Below are positions 22,638 to 27,081 of a stretch of DNA of 27,081 bases, piece by piece; position 1 is the first letter of the stretch, and each line of letters starts with the position of its first letter. Position numbers and translations under genes: made by a program. Source of the stretch: SKPT01 sp040905445 (GTDB lineage: Bacteria; Planctomycetota; Phycisphaerae; Phycisphaerales; Phycisphaeraceae); NCBI GenBank assembly GCA_040905445.1, contig JBBDRN010000033.1:1-27081 (forward strand), given 5' to 3'. Below the pieces are notes generated by a model. That model saw nothing but the letters and a program-made list of their open reading frames with translations, ran no database searches and had not been told where the DNA came from.

Positions 22638-25133
22638 ATGACACCCATCGAGAACCTGACGCTCGAATTCAGCTTGAAGCCCTTCGCCGGCCGCGACCCC
22701 GACCGCTTCACGCGCGTCAGCGAACGCATCTGGAGCCTCTGGCAGCCCGCCATCGCCAACGCCAGGCAGCTCTCCGTCCAACTCTGGATCGGCACGGGCG
22801 ACGAGATCTTCGTCTTCGCCGGCGATCCGAACCAGGCCTTTCCCTGGGCCGAGTCGATCGGTTTCTGCAACTACGCCCACGCCGACGCCTACGACCAGGC
22901 GAACGTCCACTACCGCGTCAACAAGGCCCAGCCGTTCCGCGACGACCCCGGCCGATTCACCTACGGCGATCTCAAGCAGCTCATCGCCGCGCTGCGCGCC
23001 ACAGCCCGCGATCGGCTGGGGCGCGAGCTGCGCGTCGGGGCGACGGTGGACCCCGGGCCCGAGTTTGCCGACAGTCCGTTTCGCTACGAGCACCACCGCG
23101 AGATCCTGCAGCCGACCGACAATCCGCTCTACCGCCCGATGCGCTTCATCAGCCACCAGACGCGCCTGCGCGGCGACGACCAGGTCTATGCCGGCTTTCC
23201 CGACGGCATCCCGGACGACATCTCGCTCGGCCAGTTCCTCGGCAGGCAGTTCAAGGCCCTGCGCGAGTACGCGGGCTTCGACTACCTCTGGCTGTCCAAC
23301 GGCTTCGGGTATTCCGAAAACCCCTGGGTGTGGTACGGCCACCTCTTCGACGGCCATCGCGTCAACGTCGAGCGGGTCACCGACGAGCAGAACACGACGA
23401 TCACCTTCTGGGAAGACTTCCGCGCCGCCGACCCGGAGGCCGAGCTCGAGGTGCGCGGCACGAACTTCTCCATCGGCATGGACCTCGCCACCGACGGCTG
23501 CTCCCATCGCAGGCTCAACGAGATCGGCGGGCTGATGAAGCCGCCGTGCAACCCGCCCTGGGGCTCGCGGGCACTGGGGCTGGAGATGGGCAGCTACCTG
23601 TCGCGCCTCGCCAAGACGCCCACGCGCCGCCTGCCGTTCCGGTTCTATCTCAACGACCCGTGGTTCGTCGCCCGGCCGTGGTACGACTACTACGGCCGCG
23701 AGCCGTTCGACATGTACGTGCCGCTCAGCGCCGCGCGGCTGGGCGAGGGCGGCGCGGTCGAGACGCCGACGGACTTCAACATGTTCAGCATCGACTCGTT
23801 CCTGGGCGAGCTGGACGCGGAGCAGGCACAGGCCGTGCTGCCGCATGTCATCGAGGCGTGGCGCGGCCGCGCCGACGCGGCGGGCCCGGTGGTGTGGGTG
23901 TACCCGTTCGACGAGTATCACGATCTGCTGGACGCCGCGTCGCCGGAGCTTGCGGGCGTGTTCGCCCATGACTGGTTCATGTGCCGGGCGATCGACGAGG
24001 GGCTGCCGGTCAACACCGTGTGCAGCAGCGATCGCTTTGTCGAGCTGGCGCGGGGCGGGCAACTGCCGGATGCGGTGTACATCGCGCCCGCGCCGCTGGG
24101 TGACTGGGCGTACGGGCAGGCGCTGCTCGAGCATGTGCAGGCAGGGGGGCGAGCGATCGTCTACGGCTCGCTCGCCGCCGCTCCGCCCGCGCTGCGCGAG
24201 GCGCTCGGCGTGGCGCTCGATGAGCCGTTGGAAGGCGAGTTCAACGTCGCCCAGCAGCGTCTCGAGCTCGACGAGATCGCCAACCCGGACGCGGACGTGT
24301 CGGCCGACGACCCGACCTACGCGGCGATCGGCATGGCGGGGAGCACCGCCCAGGCCGCGGGCCCCGCCGCCGACCGCCCCGTCATCCACCGCGCGGGCGT
24401 CAGCGGCGGCGGCATCCGCGAGGTCGTGGCCGACGCGGCGAACACCCGCACCACGCTGCAACTCGACGGCGCGTCGCGGGCGTACACCGTCTGCCGCAGC
24501 GTGGGCAGGGGCACGCTTGCCTGGCATCGGGGGACGGTGTCGTTCGAGCCGCACATCGATCGCCTCGAGCCCGGCTGGGACGCGCCCGCGGCCGCCCAGC
24601 AGCCGGCGCAGTGGATGCGCAGCCTGCTTGGTGAGCTGGGCGTGACCATCCGCCAGCACAAGCCTTACCTCAGTTCCAAGTCGACCTACGCGTTCATCAA
24701 GCGCGTCGGCGGCGCCTGGGTGCTCACGGGCCATCAGCCCGACACGAGCGTCGAGATCAGCGTCGCGACGCCCGACGGCGCGCCGGCGTTCGAGGAATAC
24801 GAGACGCGCATCGTCAACGGCGCCGCCCGCGTCGCGATGGGCAAGACGTTCCACCGCCCGGCGCGCGTGTTCGTGCGCATGGGTGGTGACGGAGACGGCG
24901 TGGTCAGTGTGAAGCTGCTGCCGGTGAACGTCGGCCGCGCGGCGCACTTCAGCGTCTCCGGCCTGCGCGACGCGGACGTGACGCTCTACCCCGAGCCCGG
25001 CGCCCTCAAGGCGGGCCGCGTCGAGCTGCGCGAGAGCGTCTACGGCGAGCCGATCGACGGCAGCCAGATCGCGTTGCACCCCGACAAGTTGTGCCTCAAC
25101 GGCTATACCGGTTCCCTTTACATCCAATGGTGA
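22638..25133 (+). CDS. Large cytoplasmic hypothetical protein paired with a sugar isomerase
   Basis: 831 aa without a signal peptide. It opens MTPIENLTLEFSLKPFAG, with 'LTLEFSLKPF' like the first strand of a TIM-barrel enzyme. It is rich in aromatic/acidic motifs: WIGTGDEIFVFAG, VDPGPEFADSPFRYEHHREI, YLWLSNGFGYSENPWVWYG, FWEDFRA, FRFYLNDPWFVARPWYDYYGREPFD, VYPFDEYHDL. Residues about 430-590 could be a Rossmann-like domain (FMCRAIDEGLPVNTVCSSDRFVELAR; YIAPAPLGDWAYGQALLEHVQAGGRAIVYG), as in beta-galactosidase trimerisation domains. The C-terminus is beta-rich. I suggest a glycosidase-like protein, unassigned. ATG 22638 has AAGGA at 22629-22633. A -10-like TATACT (22584-22589) lies upstream with a poor -35. 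The isomerase-like gene follows after 4 nt, a tight operon. Confidence 0.85.
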   Translation: MTPIENLTLEFSLKPFAGRDPDRFTRVSERIWSLWQPAIANARQLSVQLWIGTGDEIFVFAGDPNQAFPWAESIGFCNYAHADAYDQANVHYRVNKAQPFRDDPGRFTYGDLKQLIAALRATARDRLGRELRVGATVDPGPEFADSPFRYEHHREILQPTDNPLYRPMRFISHQTRLRGDDQVYAGFPDGIPDDISLGQFLGRQFKALREYAGFDYLWLSNGFGYSENPWVWYGHLFDGHRVNVERVTDEQNTTITFWEDFRAADPEAELEVRGTNFSIGMDLATDGCSHRRLNEIGGLMKPPCNPPWGSRALGLEMGSYLSRLAKTPTRRLPFRFYLNDPWFVARPWYDYYGREPFDMYVPLSAARLGEGGAVETPTDFNMFSIDSFLGELDAEQAQAVLPHVIEAWRGRADAAGPVVWVYPFDEYHDLLDAASPELAGVFAHDWFMCRAIDEGLPVNTVCSSDRFVELARGGQLPDAVYIAPAPLGDWAYGQALLEHVQAGGRAIVYGSLAAAPPALREALGVALDEPLEGEFNVAQQRLELDEIANPDADVSADDPTYAAIGMAGSTAQAAGPAADRPVIHRAGVSGGGIREVVADAANTRTTLQLDGASRAYTVCRSVGRGTLAWHRGTVSFEPHIDRLEPGWDAPAAAQQPAQWMRSLLGELGVTIRQHKPYLSSKSTYAFIKRVGGAWVLTGHQPDTSVEISVATPDGAPAFEEYETRIVNGAARVAMGKTFHRPARVFVRMGGDGDGVVSVKLLPVNVGRAAHFSVSGLRDADVTLYPEPGALKAGRVELRESVYGEPIDGSQIALHPDKLCLNGYTGSLYIQW

Positions 25134-25137
25134 GCAT

Positions 25138-26634
25138 ATGACCGCGACGACAACGCAGCAGACATCGGGCAACGACCAGGTCGCCGTCCCCCGCCGCAAG
25201 CCGCGCACCGCCCGCGTGGGCCTCTTCGGCGTGGGGCACGACACCTACTGGGCCCAGTTCGAGGGCCTGCGCGACGAGCTGATGGGCTACATGGACACGC
25301 TCGGCAAGCGCATCGAAGGCCACGACGTCGAGGTCGTGCAATTCGGCCTGGTGGACACCGCCCGCGCCGCCTATCGCGTCTTGCCCGAGATCAAGGCCGC
25401 CAATCTCGACGTCCTCTTCTGCGACATGCTCACCTACGCGACGAGCTCGACGTGGGGCATCATCGTGCGCGAGCTGAACATCCCGATCGTGATGGTCGCG
25501 CTTCAGCCGCGCAAGGCGCTGGACTACGACAAGGCGGACACGTACACGCAGCTCGCCAACGACAACATCTGCTCCGTGCCCGAGTTCACGGGCGTGGCGA
25601 TCCGCATGGGCAAGCCCGCGCCGCCGCTGATCATCGGCACACTGGACGACGACCCGGCCGCGGACGCCGAGCTCGCCCGCTGGTGCGACATCGCCAAGGT
25701 GCTGCACGATCTCAAGGGCGCGCGCATCGGGCACTTCGGGCACGTGCTCGAGGCGATGCTCGACATGCACTCGGACCCGACCGCCTTCACCGCCGCGTTC
25801 GGCTGCCACATCGTGCAGACGGAGCTCGACGATCTCGTGCGCGTCCATCGCGACATCACCGAGGCGGACATCAAGGCCAAGGAGAAGGAAATCCTTGGCA
25901 TGTTCGACACGCCGGACCCCAAGTCCGACCCGGTCACGCGCAAGCTCACCGACGCGGACCTCGAGACCGCCGCCCGCGCGGCCGTGGCGCTCGATCGCTT
26001 CGCCGCCGAGCATGAGCTCGATGGCCTGGCGTACTACTACGAAGGCGAGCCCGGCAGCGACCGTGAGAAGCTCGCGTCCAACCTCATCGTCGGCAACTCA
26101 CTGCTCACTGCCGCCGGCTTCCCCATGTGCGGCGAGTCGGACCTCAAGACCTGCATCGCCATGCTCATCATGGACCGGCTGGACATCGGCGGCAGCTTCG
26201 CCGAGTTTCACCCCGTCGACTTCAACGAGGGCTTCGTCCTCGTCGGCCACGACGGCCCGCACCACATCAACATCGCCGAGGGCAAGCCCGTGCTTCGCAG
26301 TCTGACGAAGTACCACGGCAAGCCCGGCTCCGGCGCGTCGGTCGAGTTCAAGATCAAGGAAGGCCCCATCACCATGCTGTCGATCGGCATGACGGGCGAC
26401 GGCCGCTTCAAGTTCGTCATCGGCGAGGGCGAGTCCGTCAAGGGTCCCATCCCGCCCACGGGAAACACGAACACACGCGGCTTCTTCAAGCCCGACGTCC
26501 GCACCTTCCTCGCCCGCTGGATGGCCGAGGGCCCGACGCACCACTTCGCCCTGGGCATCGGCCATCACGCCCAGTCGATCGCGTACATCGCCGACACGCT
26601 GGGCATCCCCTACGCGATCGTGGACACGAAGTAG
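25138..26634 (+). CDS. L-arabinose/L-fucose isomerase family protein
   Basis: 498 aa, cytoplasmic. The fold opens with KPRTARVGLFGVGHDTYWAQF, and the four metal-binding positions of L-arabinose isomerase (E306, E333, H350, H450 in E. coli AraA) have counterparts at matching spacings: CGESDLKT (E333), FAEFHPVDF (E356), VGHDGPHH (H371) and PTHHFALGIGHH (H468/H469). The family interconverts an aldose and a ketose with a divalent metal. Overall similarity looks distant from classical AraA and the substrate is unknown, so I give no symbol. The start at 25138 is 4 nt after the stop of the 831-aa gene, which implies co-transcription and translational coupling. The TAG stop (26632-26634) is part of a REP-like GTAG (26631-26651). 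Confidence 0.88.
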   Translation: MTATTTQQTSGNDQVAVPRRKPRTARVGLFGVGHDTYWAQFEGLRDELMGYMDTLGKRIEGHDVEVVQFGLVDTARAAYRVLPEIKAANLDVLFCDMLTYATSSTWGIIVRELNIPIVMVALQPRKALDYDKADTYTQLANDNICSVPEFTGVAIRMGKPAPPLIIGTLDDDPAADAELARWCDIAKVLHDLKGARIGHFGHVLEAMLDMHSDPTAFTAAFGCHIVQTELDDLVRVHRDITEADIKAKEKEILGMFDTPDPKSDPVTRKLTDADLETAARAAVALDRFAAEHELDGLAYYYEGEPGSDREKLASNLIVGNSLLTAAGFPMCGESDLKTCIAMLIMDRLDIGGSFAEFHPVDFNEGFVLVGHDGPHHINIAEGKPVLRSLTKYHGKPGSGASVEFKIKEGPITMLSIGMTGDGRFKFVIGEGESVKGPIPPTGNTNTRGFFKPDVRTFLARWMAEGPTHHFALGIGHHAQSIAYIADTLGIPYAIVDTK

Positions 26635-26651
26635 GCTCCGCGGTGCGGACC
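26631..26651 (+). repeat. REP-like palindrome, diverged copy
   Basis: GTAG (26631-26634) is followed by GCTCCGC-GGT-GCGGACC, 15 of 17 positions matching GGTCCGC-TGT-GCGGACC at 4106 and 9549. The palindrome is imperfect. The TAG of the isomerase stop codon lies within GTAG. It separates two converging genes. Confidence 0.6.
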
Positions 26652-26659
26652 CTCGTGGC

Positions 26660-27081
26660 CTAGTTGATCATCTTCATCGGCAGGTGCCGCGTGCAGTTGG
26701 CGAGGCGTACCGACACGCCACCGTCGGGCTGGACGTGCACCACCGTCAGCGCGGTGTTGTTCATGCCCAGGGGGATGGCACGGCGCGAGTCGAGCCCCGC
26801 GAGCGTGGGCAGCATGAACCGCGTCAGGTTGCCGTGGCCGACGACGAGCACGGCAACGCCGGGCGTGAGGTGGTGGCGCTTGACGCGGGCGATGAAGCGC
26901 TGCATCGCCTCGCGCTCGCGCTTCAGTCGCTGGCGGTCGTCGCGCGTCCGCGCCGGCTGCGCGCCGCGCTGGTGGAAGCTGGCGACCTCGCGCAGCTCCT
27001 CCAGGACGGTGTAGGGCGTGTCGGGGGTAAGCGTGCTGTAATGTGCACGTTGACATCGGCGTGGGTGTGGTCGAGCCATTC
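26660..27081 (-). pseudogene. Histidine phosphatase (phosphoglycerate mutase-like), partial and possibly frameshifted
   Basis: The C-terminal part of a histidine phosphatase reads toward 26660; the N-terminus with the RHG motif lies beyond the window. Visible are VLEELREVASFH, an internal helix, then VAVLVVGHGNLTRFMLPTL (second catalytic His in GHG), NNTALTVVHV and the closing NCTRHLP, the usual order for this superfamily. The frame is clear only up to about 27040. Beyond that, third codon positions switch to another frame (EWLDHTHADVNV reads well; the continuing frame is Arg/Pro/His-rich), which suggests an indel. It may be a real frameshift or a sequence error near a contig edge; an intact gene is possible. 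The phosphatase assignment is good; the pseudogene status is tentative. Confidence 0.6.

Noticed and set aside
1..27081. tRNA or rRNA genes, including an rRNA context for the four-helix gene
   Set aside because: No tRNA T-loop/acceptor pattern or rRNA sequence was recognised; the four-helix gene lies between protein genes. A tRNAscan or Infernal run would settle this.

Overview
This is a GC-rich (roughly 70%), densely coding segment that most resembles Planctomycetota, probably class Phycisphaerae. Three things point there. Two prepilin-type genes carry an FTLIELLVVISIIALLVAILLP N-terminus and a C-terminal 'MADGHV' motif. There is a PEP-CTERM exported protein and a DUF6785-like polytopic membrane protein. 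Several secreted carbohydrate-active-looking proteins also occur. Verrucomicrobiota, Lentisphaerota or Armatimonadota cannot be excluded from sequence alone. Ten Ns (22493-22502) directly after a 26-base G-rich run show a scaffold gap, so this is a draft or metagenome-derived assembly.

Layout. 277-4093 (+): a secreted/membrane-anchored 799-aa protein and an ABC-transporter ATPase, separated by a small four-helix-bundle gene enclosed in AT-rich inverted repeats. 4287-6866 (-): ribonuclease R with a long Gly/Arg/Lys-rich tail, divergent from a YlbF-family protein (7002-7394) and an MBL-fold hydrolase (7469-8113). 8226-12519 (+): a CE15-like esterase and a large secreted multidomain protein. 12680-14841 (-): two SIS-type sugar-phosphate-binding proteins, the upstream one a clear UPF0309 member, divergent from the DUF6785-like membrane protein (14976-17468). 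17724-21123 (+): two duplicated prepilin-like proteins and a secreted helical-barrel-like protein. 21607-22434 (+): a PEP-CTERM protein behind a strong promoter, a long leader and a possible 26-codon coupled leader ORF. 22638-26634 (+): an 831-aa orphan protein coupled by 4 nt to an L-arabinose/L-fucose-isomerase-fold protein. 26660-end (-): a histidine phosphatase cut by the window edge and probably frameshifted.

Functionally, 8226-26634 reads as a polysaccharide/sugar utilisation neighbourhood: secreted esterase and hydrolase-like proteins, a many-TM membrane protein, SIS and isomerase enzymes, and pseudopilin-like and PEP-CTERM surface proteins. No substrate can be named from the sequence.

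The most unusual content is between the genes. (1) AT-rich GAATTC/TTTTGAATTC repeats at three loci each fill the whole gap between two co-directional genes. At one locus they form 31-bp terminal inverted repeats (29/31 identical) around the four-helix-bundle gene, which suggests a mobile cassette with gene-less derivatives. (2) GTAG-footed GGTCCGC-TGT-GCGGACC palindromes look like REP sequences; one full inverted pair (REPIN-like) and two single copies occur, and the two singles supply the TAG stop codon of the preceding gene. (3) A second hairpin family built on GGGTGCCACTGRC appears at four places. (4) One 9-bp G-rich minisatellite unit occurs inside two genes, at three places, in different reading frames.
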